The notes beneath the pieces were generated by a model that was not told the origin of the DNA, did no database searches, and was given only the letters and a program-made list of their open reading frames with translations. From Theobroma cacao (taxonomy: Eukaryota > Streptophyta > Magnoliopsida > Malvales > Malvaceae), in contig NC_030855.1 in the NCBI RefSeq assembly GCF_000208745.1, positions 8,350,029-8,414,028 of the forward strand: DNA of 64,000 nt, written 5' to 3'. The position numbers and the translations under genes were made by a program. Below, piece after piece: positions 11,111 to 21,815 of this stretch (positions within the stretch are counted from its first letter, which is position 1; every line of letters starts with the position of its first letter).

Positions 11111-12530
11111 ACTTGGTTATTTGTTGAGAAAATATTGGCTCTGTTTTATTTTTGTTGTAAATCAATCTTGACGTTTTATTTTCAATTAAGCTCTCAAGGA
11201 GTTCACGTTTATATTTTATGACTTTCTTATTATGGTGTTTCTGTACTTTAAATTGTTTCCCAATTGTTCAGCAAATTGCCTGATCATTTGATGTATATTA
11301 TTTACTTTCAATTAATAATTGAAGTTCAACCAATATCTGTTTATTATAGAATAATTTATTCCTATGAAGTTTGATAGTCAAATTTTTATAAGTTTCTTTT
11401 TGTTTATATATAAACTTAATTCGCATTATAATAAATAAAAATAAAACATATGAGATTACTGTTATAGGTGTTTGGTCGGATGTACATCAAGCTCTACTTC
11501 ACCTAATAGTCCTACAACATCAAACTTTTGTTACCATGATTTAAACTCGATTGCTTCAATTGCACTTTAATTAAACTTGATATTTGATTCTTTGATTGTA
11601 CTTATGAAATTGATCATGATGAACTTGTTGAACTTTAAGAAAATAAATTTTGATTCATTTATTATATTGGTCAAGATACATGCTTACAAGATTTTTCATT
11701 TTGTTTAACCTTAAAGTTTGAAGTCTAAAACTTGACTTGAGCTATGCATTTGATTATGAATTTAATTGTCAAGCTTGACCATGACATATATTGTGAGTTA
11801 ACATTATTGAAATTTATTTTGAATATGCATTTAAATATTAACTATGTCTTCATTAAGCCTTAATGTTTACATGATCTAAAGATTTTATGTGCATCCAACT
11901 TTAGCTTGTAGGTTATTATAAACAATTTGACATGTCAAATGGAATATGGCCTATAGCTTTTGTTGGTAATGAGTGCCTAATCTCTTTTTTGAATCTTGAC
12001 AATTGGTATTCATTGATGCTTGGATGAACATATTCATGAGTTGAGTGCTTTTATTTTTAATTGTTTTATTTAGTATCACTCATGAATTATGAAGAATATT
12101 GAGAAATATCATGTACCACATTAAAGTTTAATGCTTGCATTTTTTTTGCTTATGTCTATGTATCTGTGAAAATTGAAATCATGATTAATGAAAATAGCCA
12201 TTTTATTTTTTGTAATCATGCTAGTGCTTACTTGATCAAAATATTCTCTTACATGATTGTAATAAGTGCAAAATGCTTTGATCATGCTTCATTAATAATG
12301 ATATGCCTTTTGTGAAAGCTCTTCTTGAATTGATAATTTCGTATATAATTTGGAGAATACATCTTATAATGCTTGCTTTAAAATGACTTGGATGAATGAC
12401 CGCTTAAAAATGATTTGGAAGAATACTCGCTAAAAATGCTTAATGATGATATTTTTTTTTTCAAATTTCTCCTTGAGTTGCTATTTTTATATATGAATTA
12501 GGGAATTTCCTAGAAATACTTGATTGATAT
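11111..12530. other. AT-rich spacer up to the repeat-dense zone
   Basis: No coding potential and no recognised repeat. If the scaffold were continuous, the missing 3' half of the minus-strand family C element would be expected near here. No RNase H, integrase or LTR similarity was seen. Confidence 0.4.
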
Positions 12531-12572
12531 TGTAAAGCCCGACCTTATAAAATACTATTCATGACATACATG
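12531..12572 (+). mobile_element. First 42 bp of a family B LTR, cut by assembly gap
   Basis: The sequence begins TGTAAAGCCCGAC and continues to ATGACATACATG, matching the starts of the B LTRs at 25160, 44282 and 52029. The five bases before it (GATAT) would be the target duplication, but the other end is lost in the gap. Confidence 0.8.
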
Positions 12573-12672
12573 NNNNNNNNNNNNNNNNNNNNNNNNNNNN
12601 NNNNNNNNNNNNNNNNNNNNNNNNNNNNNNNNNNNNNNNNNNNNNNNNNNNNNNNNNNNNNNNNNNNNNNNN
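12573..12672. other. Assembly gap of exactly 100 N
   Basis: A round 100-N run usually means unknown size. It joins the first 42 bp of a B LTR to the interior of an A LTR. By comparison with other copies, at least about 2.7 kb of B LTR and about 1 kb of A LTR are missing if the join is right. Confidence 0.9.
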
Positions 12673-14418
12673 AGGCATTTAAACCAAGTAATAAGGTAGT
12701 TAGGAATAACTAGTAAAACTTGATTTAGGAAACAACTTTTGGAATAGTATTCATGTAAATTGAGTTGGTGTGATGCTATTGTGTGTGATAGGTTCCAACC
12801 AGACCCCACATCTCCACTTGGAATATTAGTGGAAGTCGGAGTCGATTAAAGATTCAACAAAGACAAATGAGTGAACTTGCATCTAAATTGTTTTGGGAAA
12901 TGCATATGTGTTTGAATGAATCATTTGAAATTTTTATTTCTTTTTGCTTTAAAATGTACTTGGGGAACAAGCCCTTGATGAAATGTTCTTATATTGTGAA
13001 ATGTGCAATGTGATTAGTTCATGTGATCTTACACTATGTTGATGTGTATGTTATGCGTTGAATGATACTATTGTGTTATAATTATAATCGTGGGTGTGCG
13101 GTGTGGGAGTGTACATGACTAAGCCAGTAGTGTGCGGTGTGAGGGTGCACACGCCGATGATTTATGCCAAGTGCAGTGTGGGAGAGCACTTGATGCTAAT
13201 GATGATATTGTAATGTGTGGTGTGGGAGTGCACATGAGCTGGGGGAAAGTTGAGGTGATGCCAGTAGTTGTATTTATGTTTATATATGTTATATATAGAG
13301 ATGTTATGGAAAATATATTATAATTGCATTGAATATTGAATGTTAAAATTTGACAAATGCTTTCCAATTGATTTTCACTACAGTAAAAATGGATTTTCGT
13401 TGTGACAAGAATTCTTTTAATTTCATTGCCCTATTTCTCGCTGCAGCGAAATTTCATTCTCACTGCAGCAAGAAACTCTCGGGTGCTGGGGGCTTGACCA
13501 GCCTAGATTTTTGCTGGAGCGAAAATACATTCTCGGTGCAGCGAGAAACTCTTGGGTTGTTGGGTAAAATGCTTGCTTGGGTTTTCGCTGCAACAAAGTT
13601 CATTCTTGTTGCAATGAGAAACTCTTGAGTGGCTGGTTCAAAACTTTGCCTTGAATTTTGCTGCAGCAAAATTTTATTCTTATAGTAGCTTCGTTGTAGC
13701 GAGAATGTCTTTTCGCTGCAAGGAGATTCACTCTGCCATGTTTGCCTTGCTTGGACTCTACCGTAGTTTTCACTCTTTAACTTCATTGTTGATCATGGAT
13801 CTTTCAATACTAAGGCATTAAATAATCAAGGGTTGAATTGAGGGGCTTTAACAAGAAATGAACCTAAATTGCATTGTTTTCAACATGAGTGCATCATGTT
13901 TTCTAAAACTTCCTGTATTCATGCTTGTTTCCTTCCAATGTTCACTCATTGGGTTTATACTCACTATTTTCAACTTCATGTTTTCAGATTTAGAAGCAGT
14001 TGGGACCTAGATTGAGGTGTCCACGTATATCCACTTTTTTTTGGTAGGTACCATGGCATTTAGTAGCTGTACCTTCACCTAGAGTCCCTCAGTTGGAAGT
14101 CAAGAGTTTTTTTGCCTGTGTATACGTACACGTGATGTAAATCACTAAGATACATGTCATAAACAATATATGTTTATTTTGATTAATGTTGCCACTATGA
14201 GTTGGCAATGGGTGATATTATTTTGGATGATACAAATGTAAGTAGTTGGTTGCCATATCCGATTGTTGAAATAATTATAGTTGAGAATTACAAAAAATTG
14301 CATTTAAAATGATCTATGAAATATTGGACAGGACTACATAAAGAGGCTTGCTTAGGCTTAGGGGGCTATGCCCTTTGGGCCTTTGCGCCGGTCATGGCTC
14401 AAAAATTGGGTTGTGACA
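12673..14418 (+). mobile_element. Family A LTR (A1 subtype), 5' end lost in gap
   Basis: Matches the copy at 18695-20797 from its middle onward, including GATGCTATTGTGTGTGATAG (12770-12789) and the AGAGGCTTGCTTAGGCTTAG block near 14341. It ends GGTTGTGACA at 14418, followed directly by RT sequence of the host element. It carries 3-4 degenerate GTGTGGGAGTGCACATG-type tandem units (13090-13240) and a cluster of palindromic TTCTCGCTGCAGCGAGAA-like sequences (13395-13730). It is inserted in opposite orientation into the RT region of the minus-strand family C element, just after the codons for the conserved LFDQLQ block. Confidence 0.8.
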
Positions 14419-15742
14419 GTGCCCTTTGCAGTTGGTCGAATAAATTATTGATCTTGGGAAGTGAGTATTTATTCTTAATAGTCACACTATTCAACTTTTG
14501 ATAATCCACACATAACCTCAAACTTCCATCCTTTTTCTTTACAAATAGTACCGAATAAATCCCTTTGCCCCTAATTCTTGCAATTGTTCTCGTAGTACTA
14601 GTATATTTGCCAGTGCCATTCGGTAAGGAACTTCAGATATTGGTTCTGCGCCAGGAATCAAATTAATGGAAAACTTAACTTCTTTTTCTAGGGGCAACCC
14701 AGGCAATTCTTTTGGGAAAACATTTTTAAATTCATTAACTATTGGCACCATTTTAATATCCAGAACCTCTTCCTCTATTAACACATCTTCCTTGCCTGCT
14801 ACGCATACTAAATAATTCTGTCCAATTTTCGCACTAGTGACTCTTGCCAATATTCCCTTATTGCACGGACTCCTATGTCCATAAATAATAAAGGGGACTT
14901 CTCCGAGAAACTTAAATTCTACATATTTGTAGTGACAATTGACATTGGCATAATAATCATACAACCAATCCATTCCTAGTATAGCATCAAATCCCAATGT
15001 CTCTTGATGATTGATTTGAACTACACAAAACTAATAGACAAATTCTACCACATAAATTTCTTCTAAAGGAGTGGTCACCACCAATAGGTCTACCATTATT
15101 TTACAAGGTCTATTCAATTTTGACACAAAATTCAAGGAAACAAAAGAATGGGTAGCTCCAGGATTAAATAAGACTAATGATTTAAAACCATATAATTAAG
15201 AGAGTACCTACCACCACATCATTAGAAGTAGGTACATCTTGCGGATCCATGGAAAATACTCTCGCTTGTCCTCATTCGGAAGTACCTTGTGGCATTGACT
15301 CAGTAAGTCGAGATCGAAAAGTAGAAGCTATTCCTTTGCCTTCATCAGGTCGACCTCTCCTAGTTAGAGGTGAAACTGTAGATGTTACCATGGATGATGG
15401 TTGTATATACGCACGACCAATACCTTGCAATCTCCCATCATAGGGGTATTCTTTTCGTATATGTCCCGCTTAACCACAATTAAAACATACATCATACGAT
15501 TGAACACATGGCCCCACAAGCGTAGTACCACAACGTGCACAATAAGGACCCTTCTGGCCCATCTACCGACTATTAGGGCTAGTCATTTCATTACCAGGTC
15601 CTTGGTGATTATTTCCTCTAGAAAAATTTCCATGACGACGTGGGTTACTAAACTGGGGATTTTTCCTCGACCCTTCAAACCCAGTGGACACTTACCCTCT
15701 ATTCTAAACAATATCCCTTCGACCAAGTCGACTTGACCTTCC
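14419..15742 (-). pseudogene. Family C gag zinc knuckle, protease and RT start (broken)
   Basis: Reading minus from 15742, the order is a basic Gag linker, two zinc-knuckle-like motifs (CARCG and CFNCG followed by GHIRKEY, about 15449-15560), the protease and the start of RT. Protease shows GATHSF, but the catalytic Asp codon reads Asn (AAT at 15163-15165) and the next residue is Pro. The later ILGMDWLYDY block is within 14539-14997. The linker and N-terminal RT show FPKELPGLPLEKEV, then [11 protein letters not shown] and KGFIR. The frame then breaks, and RT-like codons continue to 14419, where an A LTR interrupts. The final zinc-knuckle Cys is Tyr and several in-frame stops are present, so it is dead. 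It continues the gag at 18353-21593 across inserted LTRs. Confidence 0.8.
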
Positions 15743-18352
15743 TATCACAACCCAAATTTTGAGCTATGACAGGTGCATGGGCTCAGTGGGCATAGCCCAC
15801 TAGGCCCAAGCAAGCCTCTTTATGAGATCTTGTTCCTCATTCCATCCATCATGTTTAAAACCATATGTTGTAATTCTCAACGATGAATGTTTCAGTAATA
15901 TTTTATAGCAACCGAATATTCATCTTTGTATTATCTCAAAGTACTGTCATTCATTGCTGTCTCATAAGGGCATCACCATCAATCCAACATATACATACTT
16001 CATTTATAACATGACTCTTACTAGTTTACATTACATATACGTGTACACAAACAAAAGACTTTCAAGAGTCAGCGGAGTCACTTTAAGTGAAGGTACTGCT
16101 ACTGATATGCCATAGTACCTACCAAGAAGACAAGCATACGTGGACACTCAATCTAGGTCCCAATTGCCTCCAAATCTGAAAACATGAAGTTTAAAAATGT
16201 GAGTATAAAACTCAGTGAGTGAACATAAGAAGGGAACAAGCAATCAATAAGGAGAACTTGGAAATCATGATGCACTTTTTTCAAAAACAATGCAATTGAT
16301 TTAATTTCTTAGTAAAAACCCCTCATTTCAAACTTTGATTAATAACCTCATAGTGTTGCAAAAAACCCAATATCAATACATGAAGTTGAATGGGTGAAAA
16401 ATATGTTAAAATAAAGCAAGGTAACAAGCAGGACAACAAGTTTCTAGCTGTAGCGAGAAACAATCTTAGTTTGCATATGTTTCAGGTTTTCCAGAATATA
16501 TCTCACTATAGAAGTTCAATTGACCTGAGTTTTTGACCATTACAAAGATACGAGGCAGGGCTACAACTTTGATGTTTACCACTTTGCCCATTTTTGAAAG
16601 GAAGATGGTTAAAATCGTCATCAAATTGGAAGCACTACACTAGAATTTTAGGTCTACTCGAGAGTTTCTCGCTGCAGCGAGAATTCTTTTTCGCTGTAGC
16701 GAGAAACAGGGCTGGTTTGTTTCCCAACAGCCTGAGAGTTTCTCACTGCAGTGAGATTCAGGGTAGATGACAATTAAGGAATTTTCACATGCCATAAAAT
16801 CTATTCCTACCATATTGCAGATCAAAGTGAACACATTAATAATAATCAAGTTTCTCATTGTTCATTTCAATCACATATTAAAATCATAAACTTTCTATCA
16901 CATATACATATATAAACATATATAAACATGTACACCACCCCACTTCATTCATCGTCATAGTCGGGTCATCATCATTAGCTTATGCGCACTCCCTACTCGC
17001 ACATAGTCCGGTCATCATTGGCTTATGCGCACTCCCTACTCGCACATAGCTAGGTCATCATCAGCTCATGTGCACTCCCACATCACACATTGCTTGGTCA
17101 TCATTATCACACAACATTATTCATCAATGCACAACACATATTCATATATATAAATACCAACGTAATATAGAAGCACATGGATTTATCATTTTACATATTT
17201 CACATTTTCACAACATCAAAACATTTTATCAAGGGCTTGTTCCCATGCATAATTTAATGAAAACCAGGTAAAACCATTTAAATGCTTCATCCCAACACAT
17301 ATGTATTTCTCAAAAATACTTTAATGCAAGTTCACTCACCGGTCTTGTTGATTCTTTTGCTTGACTCTAACCTTAACTAATGCTCTAAATGGACATGTGA
17401 GGCCGTGTTGGAACTTATACACACACAACATGACAACCCAACCCAAATTGGCATTAATATAATTCCAAAAGCTCTTTCCTAATCAAGTTTTACTAGTTAT
17501 TCCTAACTAGCTTACAATTGCCATTAAGTGGCTAGTTATTCACACTACTCTAGTCACTCGAAGAGTGAATAAACAACCTCAATGATAAAACACTCACAAA
17601 CCCCATTATTAGCCATTATTAACAACTAAAGAAATTTAACCTTAAAATGGTCTTTGTAGTTGAATTCTCTTTCAAAATTCTTCAAGCTAACAAGGGAAAT
17701 CACACACACTCTCTCTACATGTCTAGCTAGTGAGAGGAAGATGGAAGTAAGACTTTTTAAGGGTTTTAAGGTGAGAGAATGAAAGAGCACAAAAGGTTCT
17801 ATGAAAAAGTGCTCAAAAGCATGAAAATTGAAGCTAGAGAGAGAAAGTTATGGAAGCTTTAAGGGAGGCTCCCATGGAGATGAAGAAATATGAGATGGGA
17901 AGGGAAGAAGAAATGGCTGAAAGCTAATGGAAATTGCTGGAGCTTTAGATATTTATATCTAAAGTTTATCCAATTTTTCATGTAATTTACCAAAATGCCC
18001 TCCATAAGGTGACTTTGTCTTATTCTTTCCTTCGGTTCAACTTTTTACTCTTTGGACACTGAGACAAAGTCCATAATGGTCTAGAAGTACTGAAGTTTGC
18101 AAAAACTTAAAAATTTAGACTCGAGATGCAAAATGACCAGTTTGCCCCTACCTTGGAAATCATCATTATTTCTATTTCCTTCGTCATTTTATCCTTAGTT
18201 TCATCATTCATTTGTGCCTTGGGCCTACTTAAGCCTTAATAATGTTTGTAAGCATACTTCTAGGGCTCACTAAAGAAAATGATGAAATTATCCCTAGTCC
18301 ATTTTATCGTGTCTACTTCTAGTTACGTATCTATAGAGGTCGAGGTTTCACA
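15743..18352 (-). mobile_element. Family A LTR (A1 subtype), likely solo
   Basis: In plus coordinates it starts TATCACAACCC (a decayed TGTCACAACCC) and ends GAGGTTTCACA at 18352; the LTR itself reads TGTGAAACC...on the minus strand. It contains the AGCCTCTTTATG block, degenerate GCGCACTCCC tandem units of 43 bp near 16979-17110, and palindromes at 16666-16683 and 16741-16756. Flanking bases (CTTCC and GGTTC) do not match, so the target duplication is lost or recombination occurred. No polypurine tract precedes it, and gag sequence flanks one side and zinc-knuckle sequence the other. That favours a solo LTR inside the family C gag over a true 3' LTR. Confidence 0.75.
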
Positions 18353-18694
18353 GGTTCACTTCTAAATTACGCTTTTTATTCTGTAATCAACCTCAATTAG
18401 CAGTCGGTAAGCATTATTAGCCACCACCTCAACGTATGAGGTACTACACTTCCAAAGGTTGTTTCTCGACTAATGTTTTTTTGACTAATTTGCCTTTCAG
18501 TCTTAGTCCTTCTAGTACTTTCACAAAGTACTCTTGTCTTCATACTACAACCCTCTATTGATCGAGCGCAATCCACTGCATAAAAATATGAATCAAACCT
18601 CTGCGGTGCAACAGCTCTAAATAAATAATCAGACAGTCCAGCCACAAATCGATTCACTCTCATTTCCTCCCAAGATACAAGGTATGGGGCGTGT
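18353..18694 (-). pseudogene. Family C gag, second part (broken)
   Basis: Minus strand from 18694 reads [19 protein letters not shown], then [11 protein letters not shown] and a basic region, which is the capsid-region signature of chromovirus Gag. It joins the upstream part ending FTQFSRY at about 20800 when the A LTR 18695-20797 is skipped, so the two are halves of one gag. It ends at 18353 at the next LTR with several stops. Confidence 0.8.
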
Positions 18695-20797
18695 TGTGGA
18701 ACCTCAACCTCCGTAGATACGTAACTCGAAGTAGAAACGATGATGTGGATTAAGGGTAATCTTGTCATTTTTCTTGGTGAGCTCCTAGAAGTAGGTTTTC
18801 TAATATTATTAAGGTATAAGTAAGTAAAATAACTAAATAAATAATATATATGACAATTTAAAAAAAAAATCCACCTTAGGGGTAAAATGGTAATTTTAGA
18901 TCTCAAGTCTAAATTTCTAAGTTTCATGAATTTGAGTCCTTCTAATCTATTGTGGACCTTTTCTTAATGTCAAAAGAGTAAAATGATTGCACCAAAAGAA
19001 AGGGGGAATACAAAGTCAACTTGTTAAGGGCATTTTCGTAAAAATGTGAAACTTTTGGTCAACCCTAGGATAAGTATCAGCATTTTCCAACACCTTCTCC
19101 ATCTTTCTTTTATTTCTTCTCCCCATTATAGATTTCTCATCTTCCATGGAGGGCATCCTTAAAATCTCCATAATTTTCTCATACTAGCTCAAAATTTCAT
19201 GTTTTTGTGCACTTTCTCATAGGGTTTTTCATGCTCTTTCAATTTTTCACCTCAAAACCCCTCAAAAGTTTTTCCTCTGCACTTACTCTCACTAGTTGAA
19301 CATTTTTAGAGAGAGAAACTCTTCAAACTAGCTTGAAAACTCTTGAAGGGATTTTTCTCCTTTTCATCCTCACTAAGAAAATTCAACTGCAAGTCCACCA
19401 AGGTGAGTAATGGATTAGGGTTGATTTTAAGTTTGTTAATGATGGATAATAATTAGATTGTGGCCTGTGTTATTTAAGTTTGTTATTGTTAAAGGTTATA
19501 TTGTGGTGAAAATATGGTTATTTATTACTAGTGTGAATAAATGACTGGTTTAATAAAGGGTATTGTACTAGTGTAAGATGTCATTAAGAGAATTAATTAA
19601 GTTGGGAATTATGAATTTTAAGAAAGATATGAGTGCTGGAAAATGAAGGTAATAAGTGAAGAATTATAAAATTATTGGAGTTAGTATTATGTTGGCTAGC
19701 CAAATGGTAACTGAAAACTAGTTAGGAAACACTAGTAAAGTTTGGGTTAGGAAAAAGCATTTGGATTTATATTCATGAAATTGGATTGGTTGTGATGCTA
19801 TTGTGTGTGATAGGTTCCAACGAGACCCTGCATTTCCATTTGGAGCATTAGTTGAAGTTGAGGTTGATCAAAAGAAATTAAATCAAAAAAGACAAGTGAG
19901 TGAAATTGCATTTAAAAGGTTTTGAACAAATGCATATGTGTTGAATGAAATGCTAGAATATCCTTGGTCGACTCTTTTCAAATTTATGAAAGGGAACAAG
20001 CTTTTCACAAGTGATACTTCTACGTCTTTAAATGTATAATGTGATGAATTACATATGTCAAATATGATGTTGAATTGCTAATTGATTTGTGGCATGTGAT
20101 GTATTGTTATGCAAATATTCTTGTTACATGTTGTTATTTGTGCCATGCATTGAAATGTAATGGTGAATGATAATTATAACCGTGCGTGTGCAGTGTGGGA
20201 GTGCACATGACGGTGCTGTTAGTGTGTGGTGTGGGAGAGCACACTCCGATGATATATGCCATGTGCAGTGTGGGAGTGCACATGAGCTGAGTTGAGGTTG
20301 GCGGGTGTATGTGCGGAGCCATGGTGACTAGTGTGGAGATGACCTTGGTGTATGTTTGAATTATCTATATATTTATATATACATAATGTTTATTGAATTT
20401 TTACACGCATGTGCACCTGTCCTGTAGAGTAGAGATTTTGAAAAACGTAATGTGATTGAATTGTATATTGAAAGTTGATATTCCTAAATGTTTTCAAATT
20501 GAATTGAAAAACAACATTGCATCGAGTTTTGTTTACGATATATAAGTTGCATGGTTTCAATACAAGTGCATTATGTTTTCTAAAAAAAAATCTTTTGTAT
20601 CGTTTGCTTATTCCTTTCCTATGTTCACTCACTAAGTTTATACTCACTCTTTCAACTTCATGTTTTGGTTTTAGAAATGATAATGTATGAATGATAGAAT
20701 TGACTAACAGGATTATATAAAAAGGCTTGCTTGGGCTAAGTGGGCTGTAACCATTGAGCCCATACGCTAGTCATGGCTTGAGATTCTAGTTGTGACA
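18695..20797 (+). mobile_element. Solo family A LTR (A2 subtype) inside gag
   Basis: It starts TGTGGAACCTCAACC at 18695 and ends TTGTGACA at 20797, about 2.1 kb. The five bases before are CGTGT and after are CATAT: the same apart from two G/A transitions, as expected of an aged target duplication. Removing it restores continuity of the gag reading frame across the join. It has GTGTGGGAGTGCACATG-type tandem units (20180-20285) but no palindrome cluster, so it belongs with the LTRs of element A. The lack of internal sequence implies LTR-LTR recombination. Confidence 0.85.
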
Positions 20798-21593
20798 CAT
20801 ATCTAGAGAATTGCGTAAACTGCACATCATATTTAGATACCATCATCTTTGGTGTCTGCTTCAAGGCCTCAAACTCCCTAGCCTTAACCGCTCACACACT
20901 ACGAGGCATAAATCTGTCCATAAAGGCTTTATCAAATTCCTTTCAACCAAGCGGACCAGCATCACTAGGTCTACCCCACATATATGACGTAATCCATTGT
21001 TGCGCCACATCCTCAAGGCAAAAACTAGCCAATGTTACTGAACTTGCGCTTGAAGCTCCTAAAGCACGACAAATCCTTTCCATGGTGTCTAAAAATCTAC
21101 GTGGGTCCTCTCCCACAGTGGAACTCGTGAATGACGGAGGTTTTAACTTCATAAATGCAGACAACGAAAGTGATTCATCTCCTTCGTCATCATTCGGATC
21201 ATTTTCATCCTCTTCTGCTGACCCTTCCTCCTCTATCATATTTATATTTGGGTCATAATTTAGATCTTGTGAACCTGAATCCATGTACTCATCAATTGCA
21301 CCAGCACATTGCTTAGTAAATTTTGTAAACTATTGGGTCAAAATTCGCAATCCAGCAACTAATTCATCCAAAGTAGTGCTCTCTATAATAGATCCACCAG
21401 CCCCAGTGTTGTCCATACTAGCACTTCTGCGATCACTCAAACTACCTTCACTTGAATGTCGGGAACTCCTCATTTCCTTTGTTTTAGAACGGCTTTGACT
21501 TCAAGAGACAGAAACCCATAATCGCTCATCAGTTTCTCTAGGCACATCTGGCTCACTCGCAACCCTCAAAGATGCTTGAGTTCGAGGCGACAT
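20798..21593 (-). pseudogene. Family C gag, N-terminal part (broken)
   Basis: The frame starts at ATG 21593 (reads MSPRTQ, as element A gag begins MSPKT); an in-frame ATG at 21608 is possible. An acidic stretch ([20 protein letters not shown] region) is followed by [36 protein letters not shown] and WGRPSD, typical of retrotransposon Gag. In-frame stops are present (for example TGA right after GPLG near 20940), and several fit CGA, CAG or TGG changed by one C-to-T or G-to-A step. The gag is cut at 20797 by a solo LTR. It lies directly downstream of the family C primer site, so it belongs to that element. Confidence 0.83.
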
Positions 21594-21815
21594 CTCAAAT
21601 GTAGACATCGGCAATTAATTCTCATTATTTAGTTATCTTTTATAATTACACAAGGTAGTTTTCTAAAATGCATAAACAAGTCTACGCAGCCTCCTGCCTA
21701 TAATCAGTGCTGCAGTCACTAACTATAAGTAAGAATCTACATCGACCCCACTACTCCACTACTTGACATAGGAATTCCTAGGACTCGACTAAACCTAGGG
21801 CTCTGATACTAAGTT
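21594..21815 (-). other. Leader and tRNA-Met primer site of left family C element
   Basis: On the minus strand the LTR end GTTGTTACA (21816) is followed by a short spacer and then TAGTATCAGAGCCC (21811-21798), a one-mismatch match to the initiator-Met tRNA primer site TGGTATCAGAGCC. About 200 bp of leader precede the gag ATG. Confidence 0.8.

Noticed and set aside
15743..18352. True 3' LTR of the element to its right
   Set aside because: No polypurine tract precedes it on the minus strand; gag codons abut it on one side and zinc-knuckle codons of the same element on the other, so it is an insertion.
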